Origin: Variovorax sp. YR216
GTDB taxonomy: Bacteria; Pseudomonadota; Gammaproteobacteria; Burkholderiales; Burkholderiaceae_C
Direction of reading: 5' to 3'
Length of the DNA: 64,000 bases
Assembly: GCF_900107745.1 (NCBI RefSeq)
Contig: NZ_FNRO01000003.1
Span: forward strand, 558,001-622,000
Under the pieces are notes generated by a model that saw only the letters and a program-made list of their open reading frames with translations, was not told where the DNA came from and ran no database searches. The position numbers and the translations under genes are program-made. Of the stretch, positions 1 to 8,162 are shown in pieces (within the stretch, counting starts at the first letter, position 1; every line of letters starts with the position of its first letter).

Positions 1-212
1 TGACGACGTCGCCCGAAACACCGCGCAAGGGATCGCTCTGGCGAACGCTGCGTGCGGTCGGCTGGTCGTTTTTCGGCGTGCGCAAGAACAGTGCCTTCCA
101 GGACGACGTCGCCAAGCTCAATCCGTTGCACATCATCGCGGTCGGCCTCGTGGCCGTGGTGATTTTTGTCGGCGCATTGATCCTGGTCGTCCGCTGGGTC
201 GCCACCGCGTGA
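1..212 (+). CDS. DUF2970-type small membrane protein (start truncated by window edge)
   Basis: The reading frame is open from the first base and ends with TGA at 210-212. The first two bases are TG in the codon phase of a start, so an ATG/GTG/TTG whose first base lies just outside the window is the likely start, giving about 70 residues. The protein begins TSPETPRKGSLWRTLRAV, has a basic N-terminal half with the GVRKNSAFQDD stretch typical of DUF2970, and one C-terminal membrane segment (IIAVGLVAVVIFVGALILVV). DUF2970 genes often sit inside cytochrome c oxidase loci of Burkholderiales, as here, directly before subunit III. The function is unknown. It probably acts as a small accessory or assembly protein of the oxidase, by location only. 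Confidence 0.75.
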   Translation, partial: TTSPETPRKGSLWRTLRAVGWSFFGVRKNSAFQDDVAKLNPLHIIAVGLVAVVIFVGALILVVRWVATA

Positions 213-264
213 AGATCAACCCCACAAGAAACTGAACCGAGAGAGAAGAAAGCCAGGACCTGAT

Positions 265-1146
265 ATGAGTTCAACGACGCACGGCACCACGCCCTACTAC
301 TTCGTGCCCGGGCCCTCTGCCTACCCGGTGATGGCCGCGACCGGCCTGCTCTTCGTGATTCTCGGGGCGGCCCAGTGGATCAACGGCCACCAGTGGGGCG
401 CATGGTCGCTGCTGCTCGGCATGATCGTCTGGCTCGGCACCTTGTTCGTGTGGTTCCGGACGGCCATCGGCGAGAGCGAAAGCGGCAAGTACGGCTACAA
501 GGTCGACCTGTCGTTCCGCTGGAGCATGAGCTGGTTCATCTTCTCGGAGGTGATGTTCTTCGGCGCCTTCTTCACCGCCTTGTGGTGGGCGCGCACGCAC
601 GCGCTGCCCGCACTCGGCAGCCTGGACAACGCCATCCTCTGGCCCGACTTCAAGGCCGTGTGGCCGACCGTCGCCGCCGGCGCGACCGGCTCGCCCGCCG
701 ACATCGTCGAGCCCTTCCAGACGGTCGGTCCGTTCTGGCTGCCGACCATCAACACCGCGCTGCTGCTGAGCTCCGGCGTGACGCTCACGATCGCGCACCA
801 CGCGCTTCGCGCCGGTCATCGTGCGCAGACGGTGCGGTTCATGTGGCTGACGGTGCTGCTGGGCCTGACCTTCCTCTTCGTGCAGGGTTACGAATACCAC
901 CACCTGTACACCGAACTGAACCTCAAGCTCAGTTCCGGCACTTACGGGTCCACCTTCTTCATGCTCACCGGTTTCCACGGGCTGCATGTGTTCATCGGCA
1001 TGCTGATGCTCTTCTTCATCACGCTGCGCATTCGTGCCGGCCACTTCACGCCGGAGCGTCATTTCGGCTTCGAGGGCGCTGCCTGGTACTGGCACTTCGT
1101 CGACGTCGTGTGGCTCGGCCTCTACATCACGGTCTACTGGCTTTGA
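265..1146 (+). CDS. coxC: Cytochrome c oxidase subunit III (aa3-type)
   Basis: This 293-residue inner-membrane protein is subunit III of heme-copper cytochrome c oxidase. The subunit stabilises the catalytic core and sits over the proton and oxygen entry side. Seven hydrophobic segments are visible, with the conserved membrane Glu in FIFSEVMFFGAFF and the family C-terminal signature around GFHGLHVFIG and WYWHFVDVVWL. An insertion of about 40 residues (roughly 105-150, LPALGS to VGPFW) lies between helices, which is common in betaproteobacterial versions. A purine-rich GAGAGAAGAAAG sits upstream of the ATG. The next genes supply assembly factors and heme A for the same enzyme. A strong hairpin terminator follows 20 bases after the stop. 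Confidence 0.97.
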   Translation: MSSTTHGTTPYYFVPGPSAYPVMAATGLLFVILGAAQWINGHQWGAWSLLLGMIVWLGTLFVWFRTAIGESESGKYGYKVDLSFRWSMSWFIFSEVMFFGAFFTALWWARTHALPALGSLDNAILWPDFKAVWPTVAAGATGSPADIVEPFQTVGPFWLPTINTALLLSSGVTLTIAHHALRAGHRAQTVRFMWLTVLLGLTFLFVQGYEYHHLYTELNLKLSSGTYGSTFFMLTGFHGLHVFIGMLMLFFITLRIRAGHFTPERHFGFEGAAWYWHFVDVVWLGLYITVYWL

Positions 1147-1165
1147 GCAGCATCGACGGCACAAC

Positions 1166-1191
1166 AAAAAAGCGCCGCAAGGCGCTTTTTT
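1166..1191. terminator. Bidirectional terminator between coxC and the DUF2909 gene
   Basis: Positions 1172-1176 (GCGCC) pair with 1181-1185 (GGCGC) around a GCAA loop. The stem is flanked by six A on the left and six T on the right, so it can stop transcription from both the coxC side and the converging minus-strand gene. Confidence 0.85.
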
Positions 1192-1217
1192 CATGGTTCT
1201 CCCGCAACGGGAGCGAG

Positions 1218-1439
1218 CTACTTGCCCACCGGCAAGCCCCCTGGCTGGATGTATCCGAGTTTCCAGGCCACCAGGATGCACAGGAACAAAACAACCGACA
1301 GCCCGATCCGAACCGTCAGCGCGCGCGCCATGCCGCCCCCTTTGGCGCGGCCGTTGCGCCCATCCCTCAGCATGAAGAACAGCGCGAACCCAAGGCTCGC
1401 CAGGATGCCCGCGAAGGCGAGGGCGACAAAGTACTTCAT
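1218..1439 (-). CDS. Twin transmembrane protein, DUF2909 family
   Basis: This is a 73-residue protein if started at MKYFVALAF (ATG at 1437-1439); longer in-frame starts exist at 1448 and 1472. It has two membrane segments (about 3-22 and 40-60) joined by a basic loop DGRNGRAKGGG, which is the layout of the DUF2909 or 'twin transmembrane' family found within cytochrome oxidase assembly clusters. It lies on the opposite strand between coxC and SURF1, which is the usual position in Burkholderiales. Its start is only 36 bases from the SURF1 start, so the two divergent genes must share one small promoter region. The function is unknown; a role in oxidase biogenesis is inferred from location. Confidence 0.8.
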   Translation of the reverse strand: MKYFVALAFAGILASLGFALFFMLRDGRNGRAKGGGMARALTVRIGLSVVLFLCILVAWKLGYIQPGGLPVGK

Positions 1440-1475
1440 GAATCCCATTATCGGCCGCAGAGACGGCCTCACGGT

Positions 1476-2273
1476 TTGAACACAGATATCCCTGTCAACG
1501 CATCATCCACGCGCCGAGGCCGTTTCTGGGTGGTCACCTTGATGGCTGTCATCGCCATCGCTGGCACCGCCTCGCTCGGGCGCTGGCAGCTCTCCCGCGC
1601 CGCGCAGAAGGAGGCCATCCAGGCCGAGATCGATGCGCAGAAGAACCTGGCTCCGCTCGATCAGGCGGCCTTCCTGGCGCTGGACAATGCTTCTTCAACG
1701 GCCCTCCACCGGCCGGTTCGACTGCGCGGGCTCTGGCTCCAGCCGCAGACCGTCTATCTCGACAACCGGCAGATGCATGGAGTCCCCGGCTTCTATGTCC
1801 TCACGCCGTTCGCCATCGAAGGCTCCAACCAGACCGTGATGGTGCAAAGGGGCTGGATCCAGCGCAATTTCAACGACAGGACCCAGCTCCAGCCGGTCGT
1901 GACGCCGCCGGGCCTGGTCGAAGTGGTCGGGACGATTTCGCCGCCGCCGGGGCATCTGCTCGACCTCGGCAAGGCCGAGCCGGGCGCGCCAATGCCGGAC
2001 GGCGCGGGGTCTTCCCCCATCCGGCAGAATCTCGACCTTGAAGCGTATCGAGCCGAGACCGGTTTGCCACTGCGGACCGATATCTCCCTCCAGCAGACCG
2101 GCGAGGCATCCGAGGGCCTGCAGCGAGATTGGCCGGCTCCCGCGCTGGGTGTCGAAAAGCACTACGGCTATGCGTTCCAGTGGTTCGGGTTGTCGGCCCT
2201 CGTCCTAATTCTCTATGTCTGGTTCCAATTCATCGCCCCCTACCGTCGCGCACGCCTTGCCCGCCGCAGCTGA
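1476..2273 (+). CDS. SURF1-family cytochrome oxidase assembly protein
   Basis: This 265-residue protein starts at TTG 1476 (NTDIPVNASSTRRGRF); an internal ATG at 1542 is a weaker choice because it would cut into the first membrane helix. SURF1 proteins bind heme A and help insert it into oxidase subunit I. The family layout is present: an N-terminal membrane segment (about 18-36), a long periplasmic domain with the conserved GRWQLSRA, VQRGWI and NLDLEAY stretches, and a C-terminal membrane helix (FGLSALVLILYVWFQF). The gene overlaps the next one by 59 bases, which suggests translational coupling. Together with ctaA, ctaB and sco it forms the heme A/Cu assembly set for the oxidase. Confidence 0.9.
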   Translation: MNTDIPVNASSTRRGRFWVVTLMAVIAIAGTASLGRWQLSRAAQKEAIQAEIDAQKNLAPLDQAAFLALDNASSTALHRPVRLRGLWLQPQTVYLDNRQMHGVPGFYVLTPFAIEGSNQTVMVQRGWIQRNFNDRTQLQPVVTPPGLVEVVGTISPPPGHLLDLGKAEPGAPMPDGAGSSPIRQNLDLEAYRAETGLPLRTDISLQQTGEASEGLQRDWPAPALGVEKHYGYAFQWFGLSALVLILYVWFQFIAPYRRARLARRS

Positions 2274-2940
2274 CGAGCCGCTCGGCCTGACGGTGCACTC
2301 GATGCCGTCGCCGCGCCAGGCGCTCGACGAGGCGGCGACGCGCCGCACGGTGACCGGTCGGTGGAAGATGATCCTGGTCCTGCTGTGCTGCGCGGCGCCG
2401 GTGATCGCCTCGTATTTCACGTACTACGTGATTCGGCCGGAGGGCCGCAGCGTCTACGGCGAATTGATCGATCCGCAGCGCCCGATGCCCAACATCCAGG
2501 CCACTTCGGCCGACGGAACGACGATCCAGCTTCAATCGCTGCAAGGGCAATGGCTGCTGATCACGGTGGCCGGAGCCGCCTGCGATTCGGTCTGCGAACA
2601 GCAGCTCTATCTGCAGCGCCAACTGCGCGAAAGCCTCGGGCGCGAGAAAGACAGGCTCGATCGCGTATGGATCGTCAGTGATGCGGCGCCGCTGCCGAAC
2701 CGCCTGGAGAACGCTCTGCACGGCGCGACGGTCGTCCGCGTACCAGAGTCGCAACTGGCGCAATGGCTGGCGCCGGCTGCGGGCCACGCACTGGCGGATC
2801 ACCTTTACCTGGTCGATCCGATGGGCCACTGGATGATGCGATTCCCGGCGCGCATGGACACCGCCGGTGCGAGCCGCGCGAAGCGCGACCTCGACAGGCT
2901 GATGCGCGCCTCCGTGTCGTGGGACGAGCCGGGGCGCTGA
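2215..2940 (+). CDS. SCO-like membrane-anchored thioredoxin-fold protein
   Basis: This 241-residue protein has a cytoplasmic N-terminus, one membrane anchor (about 51-71, MILVLLCCAAPVIASYF) and a periplasmic thioredoxin-like domain. It carries a CxxxC pair (ACDSVC, Cys123 and Cys127), as in SCO copper chaperones, and an Asp-His (DH, His196) followed by the LYLVDPMG stretch in the place where SCO1 has its copper-binding His and YDPQG. The full protein differs strongly from the true SCO at 5028-5654. Such proteins are common between SURF1 and ctaA in Burkholderiales and are sometimes mislabelled as oxidase subunits. ATG 2215 lies inside the SURF1 gene; ATG 2302 is an alternative start. A copper or thiol-disulfide role in oxidase assembly is inferred. 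Confidence 0.75.
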   Translation: MSGSNSSPPTVAHALPAAADEPLGLTVHSMPSPRQALDEAATRRTVTGRWKMILVLLCCAAPVIASYFTYYVIRPEGRSVYGELIDPQRPMPNIQATSADGTTIQLQSLQGQWLLITVAGAACDSVCEQQLYLQRQLRESLGREKDRLDRVWIVSDAAPLPNRLENALHGATVVRVPESQLAQWLAPAAGHALADHLYLVDPMGHWMMRFPARMDTAGASRAKRDLDRLMRASVSWDEPGR

Positions 2941-2947
2941 TCGGGTC

Positions 2948-4129
2948 ATGGACACCACCTCGCTCTACGACCTCACCCCGATCGCCTGGCTCCTGGCGGT
3001 CGGCGTGCTGCTCGCGCTCGGGCCGCTCATCTGGGTCTGGCGGCGCAATGCCGGTGCCGGCCCGGCGCGCAGGTTGCACGCACTGACCGTGCTCACACTG
3101 TTTCTGACCTTCGACCTCACGCTCTTCGGCGCATTCACCCGCCTCACGGATTCCGGTCTTGGCTGTCCGGACTGGCCGGGTTGCTACGGCAACGCGAGCC
3201 CGGTCGGTGCACGGCACGAGATCGCGATGGCGCAGGCCGCCCAGCCGACCGGGCCCGTCACGCACAGCAAGGCCTGGGTGGAAATGGTCCATCGCTATCT
3301 GGCGACCGGTGTCGGTGCGCTCATCCTCGCACTGGCCGTCGCCACCTGGGTTGCGCGGCGGCGACAACGCGCGGAACACAGCGGCGCGAGACCGCTGAGC
3401 GCCTGGTGGCCTGCTGCAACATTGGCATGGGTCTGCCTCCAAGGGGCTTTCGGCGCGCTGACCGTGACGTGGAAGCTCTTCCCCGCCATCGTCACGCTCC
3501 ATCTTCTCGGCGCCATGGTTCTGCTCGCGCTGCTTTGCATCCAGGCCGTGCGCTACCAGCAGGATGCGATGCGACGTCCGCCGGCGCCGGTGCCTTCGGC
3601 GCTGCGCAACCTGCTGATCGCGACCACCGTGCTGCTGGTGCTGCAGATTGCACTCGGCGGCTGGGTCAGCACCAACTACGCGGTGCTCGCCTGCACCCAG
3701 TTCCCGACCTGCCAGGACAGCTGGTGGCCGCCGATGAACTTTGCGCAGGGATTCCAGCTCTGGCGCCATCTCGGGGAAACGGCGGACGGCACCCCCATCG
3801 ACTTTGCTGCCTTGACCGCGATTCACTATGTTCACCGCCTGATGGCCTATCTCGTCTTCATTGCCATCGCGCTGCTGGTGCGTTCTCTTCGTCGCGTACG
3901 GCCGCTGCGTCCGCAGGCCCGCTGGTTGGGCGGGCTCGCGCTGCTTCAACTCGCGACCGGTCTCGGCAATGTGCTGCTTGGCTGGCCCCTTGCGGCCGCC
4001 GTGCTGCACACCGGCGGCGCCGCCGCGCTCGCGGTGGTATTGACCTGGACCTTGTGCGAAAGCCGGCGCGAGGGCGCCACCGTGGCGGCGACCGCCGGCG
4101 GCCGGCGCGAAAGAATGGAGGCGGCATGA
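2948..4129 (+). CDS. ctaA: Heme A synthase (COX15/CtaA)
   Basis: This 393-residue, eight-helix inner-membrane protein oxidises the C8 methyl of heme O to the formyl group of heme A, the cofactor of the aa3 oxidase encoded just upstream. Visible family marks are the early [21 protein letters not shown] stretch with its cysteine pair, the EMVHRYLA and VTLHLLGA histidines of the first half, and the [12 protein letters not shown] and AVLHTGGA histidines of the second half, which fit the internally duplicated heme-binding fold. The second extracytoplasmic cysteine pair (CTQFPTCQ) is also present. The stop overlaps the ctaB start by four bases (ATGA), so the two enzymes of the pathway are translationally coupled. 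Confidence 0.96.
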   Translation: MDTTSLYDLTPIAWLLAVGVLLALGPLIWVWRRNAGAGPARRLHALTVLTLFLTFDLTLFGAFTRLTDSGLGCPDWPGCYGNASPVGARHEIAMAQAAQPTGPVTHSKAWVEMVHRYLATGVGALILALAVATWVARRRQRAEHSGARPLSAWWPAATLAWVCLQGAFGALTVTWKLFPAIVTLHLLGAMVLLALLCIQAVRYQQDAMRRPPAPVPSALRNLLIATTVLLVLQIALGGWVSTNYAVLACTQFPTCQDSWWPPMNFAQGFQLWRHLGETADGTPIDFAALTAIHYVHRLMAYLVFIAIALLVRSLRRVRPLRPQARWLGGLALLQLATGLGNVLLGWPLAAAVLHTGGAAALAVVLTWTLCESRREGATVAATAGGRRERMEAA

Positions 4130-5031
4130 GCGCACCGGCTTCCGTTCACAGCTCGCACACCGCCAGCGTGATGCGGCAGTTCTACGCGCTGACCAAGCCG
4201 CGCGTGGTGCAGTTGATCGTGTTCTGCGCCCTGATCGGCATGGTGCTCGCCGTGCCGGGTGTTCCTGGCTGGGCCGAGCTGCAGCAAGCCGTGTTGGCCT
4301 GCATCGGCATCTGGCTGGTCGCCGGCGCGGCGGCGGCGTTCAACTGCCTCGTGGAAAAGGGCATCGATGCCAAGATGAAGCGGACCGCATGGCGTCCGAC
4401 CGCGCGCGGCGAGCTGAGCGATCGCCAGGCGCTGATCTTCTCGATCGCGCTGTGCACCCTGGGCTCCACGATCCTCTGGTTCGCCGTGAATCCGCTCACG
4501 ATGTGGCTGACTTTCGCGACCTTCGTCGGGTACGCGGTGATCTACACGGTGATCCTGAAGCCGCTGACGCCGCAGAACATCGTCATTGGTGGCGCATCCG
4601 GCGCGATGCCACCAGTGCTTGGATGGGCAGCGATGACCGGCGAGGTCAGCCCCGAGGCGCTGATCCTTTTCCTGATCATCTTTCTCTGGACACCGCCGCA
4701 TTTCTGGGCGCTAGCGCTCTACCGCGTCGAGGACTACCGCAAGGCCGGTCTGCCGATGCTGCCGGTCACGCACGGCAACGAGTTCACGCGGCTGCATGTG
4801 CTGCTCTACACCCTGATCCTCTTCGCGGCATGCCTGATGCCGTTCATCTACGGGATGAGCGGCTGGCTCTACCTGGTGGTGGCCTTCGGCGTGAGCATCG
4901 GGTTCACAGGCTATGCGTTCGCGCTGTGGCGCAGTTACTCCGATGCGCTGGCGCGCAAGACTTTCCGCTTTTCGCTGATCCACCTGAGCGTGCTGTTCGC
5001 CGCACTGCTCGTCGACCACTATCTCCGATGA
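4126..5031 (+). CDS. ctaB: Protoheme IX farnesyltransferase (heme O synthase)
   Basis: This 301-residue UbiA-superfamily prenyltransferase attaches a farnesyl group to protoheme to make heme O, the substrate of CtaA. The first Asp-rich region appears as [15 protein letters not shown] (a Glu takes the place of the usual first Asp), and the second region is around [16 protein letters not shown]. About nine hydrophobic segments span the protein, beginning with [15 protein letters not shown]. The start ATG at 4126 overlaps the ctaA stop, and its own stop overlaps the start of the following sco gene (ATGA at 5028-5031), making a tightly coupled ctaA-ctaB-sco unit. Confidence 0.96.
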   Translation: MSAPASVHSSHTASVMRQFYALTKPRVVQLIVFCALIGMVLAVPGVPGWAELQQAVLACIGIWLVAGAAAAFNCLVEKGIDAKMKRTAWRPTARGELSDRQALIFSIALCTLGSTILWFAVNPLTMWLTFATFVGYAVIYTVILKPLTPQNIVIGGASGAMPPVLGWAAMTGEVSPEALILFLIIFLWTPPHFWALALYRVEDYRKAGLPMLPVTHGNEFTRLHVLLYTLILFAACLMPFIYGMSGWLYLVVAFGVSIGFTGYAFALWRSYSDALARKTFRFSLIHLSVLFAALLVDHYLR

Positions 5032-5654
5032 CTTCAACCATCAACAAGCGTCAGGCCCTGCGCCGGATCGCCATGGCGGCAGGTTCGGTCGCGGCCGCCT
5101 GCGCGGGCTTCAACCTCGCGGGCTGCACCGAATCCAAGCCGACCTTCAATGCCGTCGACATCACCGGCGCCGACTACGCGAAGGACTTCTCGCTCACCGA
5201 CGCGAACGGGCGTGTGCGGACGATGGCGGACTTCAAGGGCAAGGCGGTCGTGCTGTTCTTCGGCTATGCCCAGTGCCCGGACGTCTGTCCGACCACCATG
5301 ACCGAGATGGCGCAGGTCAAGCAGCAGCTCGGAAGCGACGGCGACAAGCTGCAGGTGGTGTTCGTCACTGTCGATCCCGAGCGCGACACGCCGGAGGTCA
5401 TGAAGGCGTACATGGGCGCGTTCGATCCGTCGTTCGTCGCGCTGATCCCGACCGCCGAACAACTGCCGGCGCTCGCCAAGGACTTCAAGGTCTATTACAA
5501 GAAGGTCGAAGGCAAGACGCCGACCAGCTATTCGATGGACCACTCCGCGGCGAGCTTCATCTACGACCCGCAGGGCCGGCTGAGGCTGTATGCGCGGTAT
5601 GGCGCCGGCATTCCGCCGATGGTGGCCGACATACGGGCGCTGCTGAAGTCCTGA
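5028..5654 (+). CDS. SCO1/SenC copper chaperone lipoprotein
   Basis: This 208-residue protein delivers copper to the CuA site of cytochrome oxidase and/or acts as a thiol-disulfide partner. It has a basic N-terminus ([13 protein letters not shown]) and a lipobox LAGC with Cys33, so it should be a lipoprotein facing the periplasm. The thioredoxin-fold domain carries the copper ligands: the CPDVC pair (Cys83, Cys87) and His172 in DHSAAS. The conserved [11 protein letters not shown] segment is also present. The start ATG is shared with the ctaB stop. It is the last gene of the oxidase assembly unit; the following gene starts 10 bases later and may be co-transcribed. Confidence 0.95.
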   Translation: MTSTINKRQALRRIAMAAGSVAAACAGFNLAGCTESKPTFNAVDITGADYAKDFSLTDANGRVRTMADFKGKAVVLFFGYAQCPDVCPTTMTEMAQVKQQLGSDGDKLQVVFVTVDPERDTPEVMKAYMGAFDPSFVALIPTAEQLPALAKDFKVYYKKVEGKTPTSYSMDHSAASFIYDPQGRLRLYARYGAGIPPMVADIRALLKS

Positions 5655-5664
5655 TCGCACCGCC

Positions 5665-6501
5665 GTGGACGACAGCGTCGATCACCTCAGGTCGCGCAAG
5701 GGCGCGTTCCGCATCGCCCTGATCCCGGCGGAGGTGCTCGAGGCGCTCAATGACGGGAAGCTCGAAACCGTCAATCTCAACGAGTTCCTGGCGCTGGAGT
5801 TGCCGCGCCTGGCACGCAACGTCGCGGCGCACATCGGGCTCGATGCGGAAAGCGAGCGCCTGATCGATACCTTTGCGATGCTGCCGTCCTTCAAGCCCAT
5901 GCAGCGGCACGGCCATATCGCACGCGCGCTGTACGACTTGACGGCCGAACACGCCGATCGCGATGCCGTCGCCCACCGGCTCGCGACGCATCGGAGCGAT
6001 GTGGCGCGCTGCTGGGCGACGCACTGGATTCCGATGTCAGGGCTTCCGTTGCAGGCGCAGCTGGAGGCGACTTGGCGCTTCGCCGCGGATCCCCATTTCG
6101 GCGTCCGTGAGATGGCGTGGATGGCCGTGCGGGACGCGACGATCCGCTCGCTCGATGAAGCGTTGCGGCTCCTGCAGCCGTGGGTGCTCAGTCCCGACGC
6201 GAACATCCGCCGCTTCGCAAGCGAGCTGACGCGGCCGCGTGGCGTGTGGTGCGCCCAGATCGAGCAACTGAAGGCCGCGCCCTGGTTGGCGATCGAACTC
6301 CTCGAACCCTTGCGGGCCGACCCGAGCCGCTACGTCCAGAACTCCGTGGCGAACTGGCTCAATGATGCGAGCCGGACCCAACCCGACTGGGTGGAAGAGA
6401 CCTGCGCGCGGTGGCAGCGCGAAAGCGACCTGTCGGCAACCCGCTACATCACGCGCCGCGCTCTGCGCACCTTGTCCAGGCAGGCGCCCGTACCGGTCTG
6501 A
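5665..6501 (+). CDS. DNA alkylation repair-like HEAT-repeat protein
   Basis: This 278-residue protein starts at GTG 5665, 10 bases after sco. It is almost entirely helical with repeated HEAT-like units (for example WRFAADPHFGVREMAWMAVRD and LSPDANIRRFASELTRPRG), which resemble the AlkC/AlkD-type DNA alkylation repair superfamily. Conserved-looking surface residues include RxxVRxxAxW-type patterns, in which a helical solenoid could contact DNA. I do not see a defined catalytic motif beyond the fold. No signal peptide or membrane segment is present. It may instead be a protein-binding HEAT protein. The gene ends nine bases before the rpoH terminator and converges with rpoH. Confidence 0.6.
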   Translation: MDDSVDHLRSRKGAFRIALIPAEVLEALNDGKLETVNLNEFLALELPRLARNVAAHIGLDAESERLIDTFAMLPSFKPMQRHGHIARALYDLTAEHADRDAVAHRLATHRSDVARCWATHWIPMSGLPLQAQLEATWRFAADPHFGVREMAWMAVRDATIRSLDEALRLLQPWVLSPDANIRRFASELTRPRGVWCAQIEQLKAAPWLAIELLEPLRADPSRYVQNSVANWLNDASRTQPDWVEETCARWQRESDLSATRYITRRALRTLSRQAPVPV

Positions 6502-6530
6502 AAAAGAAAAAGCCCGGCGGGGCCGGGCTT
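6501..6530 (-). terminator. rpoH transcription terminator
   Basis: An eight-base-pair stem (6510-6517 with 6523-6530, AAGCCCGG/CCGGGCTT) is followed, reading the minus strand, by a run of T interrupted by one C. It ends the rpoH transcript and lies between two converging genes. Confidence 0.85.
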
Positions 6531-6547
6531 GTCGGAGCGCAGGCGCC

Positions 6548-7486
6548 TCAAGCGTATTCCGCGAGCGCCTTCTTCATCTTCTTCATGGCCGCCACCTCGA
6601 TCTGGCGGATGCGCTCGGCGCTCACGCCGTAGACCTCGGCGAGGTCGTGCAGCGTCATGCCGCCCGAACCGTCGTCGTTCACCTTCAGCCAGCGCTCTTC
6701 GACGATGCGGCGGCTGCGGTCGTCGAGGGCCTCCAGTGCCGTCGTGATGCCGTCGGTCGACAGGCGGTCGCGCTGACGCGACTCCAGCAGGGCGGTCGGC
6801 TCCTGGCTTGCATCCGCCAGGTAGGCGATCGGGCCGAAGCCTTCTTCGCCGTCGTCGGACGGACTCGGGTCGAGCACCACATCGCCACCGGAGAGCCGGG
6901 TTTCCATCTCGAGGACTTCTTCCGGCTTCACGTTCAGGCGGGTGGCCATCTGCGAGACCTGATCGGCGCTCAGGGTGTCGCGGTGCGTGTCGCCGTCAAT
7001 GGCGGCTTCGGCCTTGAAACCCTGCTTCATCGAGCGCAGGTTGAAGAACAGCTTGCGCTGGGCCTTGGTCGTCGCGACCTTGACCATGCGCCAGTTCTTC
7101 AGGATGTACTCGTGGATCTCGGCCTTGATCCAGTGCATGGCGTAGCTCACCAGCCGCACGCCCTGATCGGGATCGAAGCGCTTCACGGCCTTCATCAGGC
7201 CCACGTTGCCTTCCTGGATCAGGTCGCCGTGCGGCAGCCCGTAACCCAGGTATTGGCGGGAAATGGAGACGACCAGACGCAGGTGCGACAGGATCAGCGC
7301 ACCGGCGGCTTCGAGATCGTTGTGGTCGCGCAGCTTGCGCGCGTAGCCCTGCTCTTCCTCGAGCGTCAGCAAGGGCAGCCGGTTGGTTGCCGAGATGTAG
7401 GCGTCCAGGTTACCCAGCGGAGGCACCATCGACCACGGATTGGCGACGGCGAGCTGGTTGGCAGAGGCTCCAGACAGTGTTGTCAT
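6548..7486 (-). CDS. rpoH: RNA polymerase heat-shock sigma factor (sigma-32)
   Basis: This 312-residue sigma-70-family factor directs RNA polymerase to heat-shock promoters. Region 2 is seen in LEEEQGYARKLRDHNDLEAAGALILSHLRLV and the GNVGLMKAVKRFDP stretch; region 4.2 shows the helix-turn-helix LHDLAEVYGVSAERIRQIE and the C-terminal AMKKMKKAL. The RpoH box is recognisable around QRKLFFNLR. The start is ATG 7484-7486 because AAGGAG lies eight bases upstream; a start nine codons earlier would read through that site. A perfect CIRCE element sits 29-55 bases upstream of the start codon, so HrcA (encoded at 47115-48119) probably represses it. The gene is followed by its own terminator. Confidence 0.96.
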   Translation of the reverse strand: MTTLSGASANQLAVANPWSMVPPLGNLDAYISATNRLPLLTLEEEQGYARKLRDHNDLEAAGALILSHLRLVVSISRQYLGYGLPHGDLIQEGNVGLMKAVKRFDPDQGVRLVSYAMHWIKAEIHEYILKNWRMVKVATTKAQRKLFFNLRSMKQGFKAEAAIDGDTHRDTLSADQVSQMATRLNVKPEEVLEMETRLSGGDVVLDPSPSDDGEEGFGPIAYLADASQEPTALLESRQRDRLSTDGITTALEALDDRSRRIVEERWLKVNDDGSGGMTLHDLAEVYGVSAERIRQIEVAAMKKMKKALAEYA

Positions 7487-7514
7487 TCGGGAAACTCCTT
7501 CGTTCTTGACCATG

Positions 7515-7541
7515 TTAGCACTCGATTAGAGGGAGTGCTAA
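7515..7541 (-). promoter_or_regulatory. Perfect CIRCE element (HrcA operator) upstream of rpoH
   Basis: TTAGCACTC (7515-7523), nine spacer bases, then GAGTGCTAA (7533-7541) match the CIRCE consensus in all 18 arm positions. It lies 28 bases upstream of the rpoH start. A TCTAAT hexamer on the rpoH strand falls inside the element and could be a -10 box, so HrcA binding would block initiation. HrcA is encoded in the same window. Confidence 0.93.
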
Positions 7542-7621
7542 GACAAGGGTTCCCTGGCCGCGTCAATGGCGGCGATAGCTTGACAGCACCGCCTTCGGCG
7601 CTGTCCGGCGCGTTCGAGGTA

Positions 7622-8083
7622 TCACCAACGGATACCAAGACGCTGAAAAATCTTCGAAAGTACAAAAAGTGGCCCAACCCAGAGGTACTGGATATCTTCA
7701 AAGAAGGAAGGCTTCTTGCCCTCGATCTTGTGGCCCACGAACTGGAAGATCCATGCCACCACGAAGATGGCGCCGGACACCGCCAAAACAAGGCTTCCCA
7801 TGGCGTGCACCGCAGCCAGAAGGAGCACGGTGCCAACGAGCATGGTGATCAGGAAAGCGGGGACCTGGAGCCTCGCGTAGTACACGAGGCTCGCACCCAC
7901 GAATGCGTAGGCAACCCAGGGATGCAAGGCAAAGAGAAGTCCGACGATGCTCAGCATGATCGCCGGGATCGCCACCATGTGGATCGCCTCGTTGACCGGG
8001 TTCCGATGGCTCTCCTCGTAGTGGGCGAGCAGGCGATCGACCTTCCGGTCGCTGCCGGCGAGCGGGGTGGCGGTGGTGTCCAT
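7622..8083 (-). CDS. Mpo1-like (DUF962) small membrane protein
   Basis: This 153-residue protein starts at ATG 8081-8083, seven bases after AAGGAG. The N-terminal motif RKVDRLLAHYEESHRNPVNEAIHM and the C-terminal FVGHKIEGKKPSFFED are the two conserved blocks of the DUF962 family; yeast Mpo1 is a member and is an iron-dependent dioxygenase that shortens 2-hydroxy fatty acids. The His residues of the HxxxxxNxxNxxxH and GHxxEGKxP blocks are the presumed metal ligands. Four membrane segments lie between them. The fatty-acid alpha-oxidation role is inferred from the yeast protein and has limited support in bacteria. It lies between rpoH and ftsY on the same strand but with its own spacing. Confidence 0.82.
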   Translation of the reverse strand: MDTTATPLAGSDRKVDRLLAHYEESHRNPVNEAIHMVAIPAIMLSIVGLLFALHPWVAYAFVGASLVYYARLQVPAFLITMLVGTVLLLAAVHAMGSLVLAVSGAIFVVAWIFQFVGHKIEGKKPSFFEDIQYLWVGPLFVLSKIFQRLGIRW

Positions 8084-8162
8084 GCAGTCTCCTTGTTCTG
8101 GTGCCGCGGACATGATGCCAGAGCGGCTCCAGCGCGACAGGAGGATGAACCCGACCGTTTAT

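Noticed and set aside
2675..4135. A 486-codon minus-strand frame antisense to ctaA
   Set aside because: Low-complexity Arg/Pro/Gly composition; ctaA has all heme-ligand histidines and cysteine pairs.
4700..4720. Extra TAGCGC-type LacI operator in ctaB (GGGCGCTAGCGCTC)
   Set aside because: It lies inside a conserved coding sequence and lacks the GGTAGCGCTATC arms.
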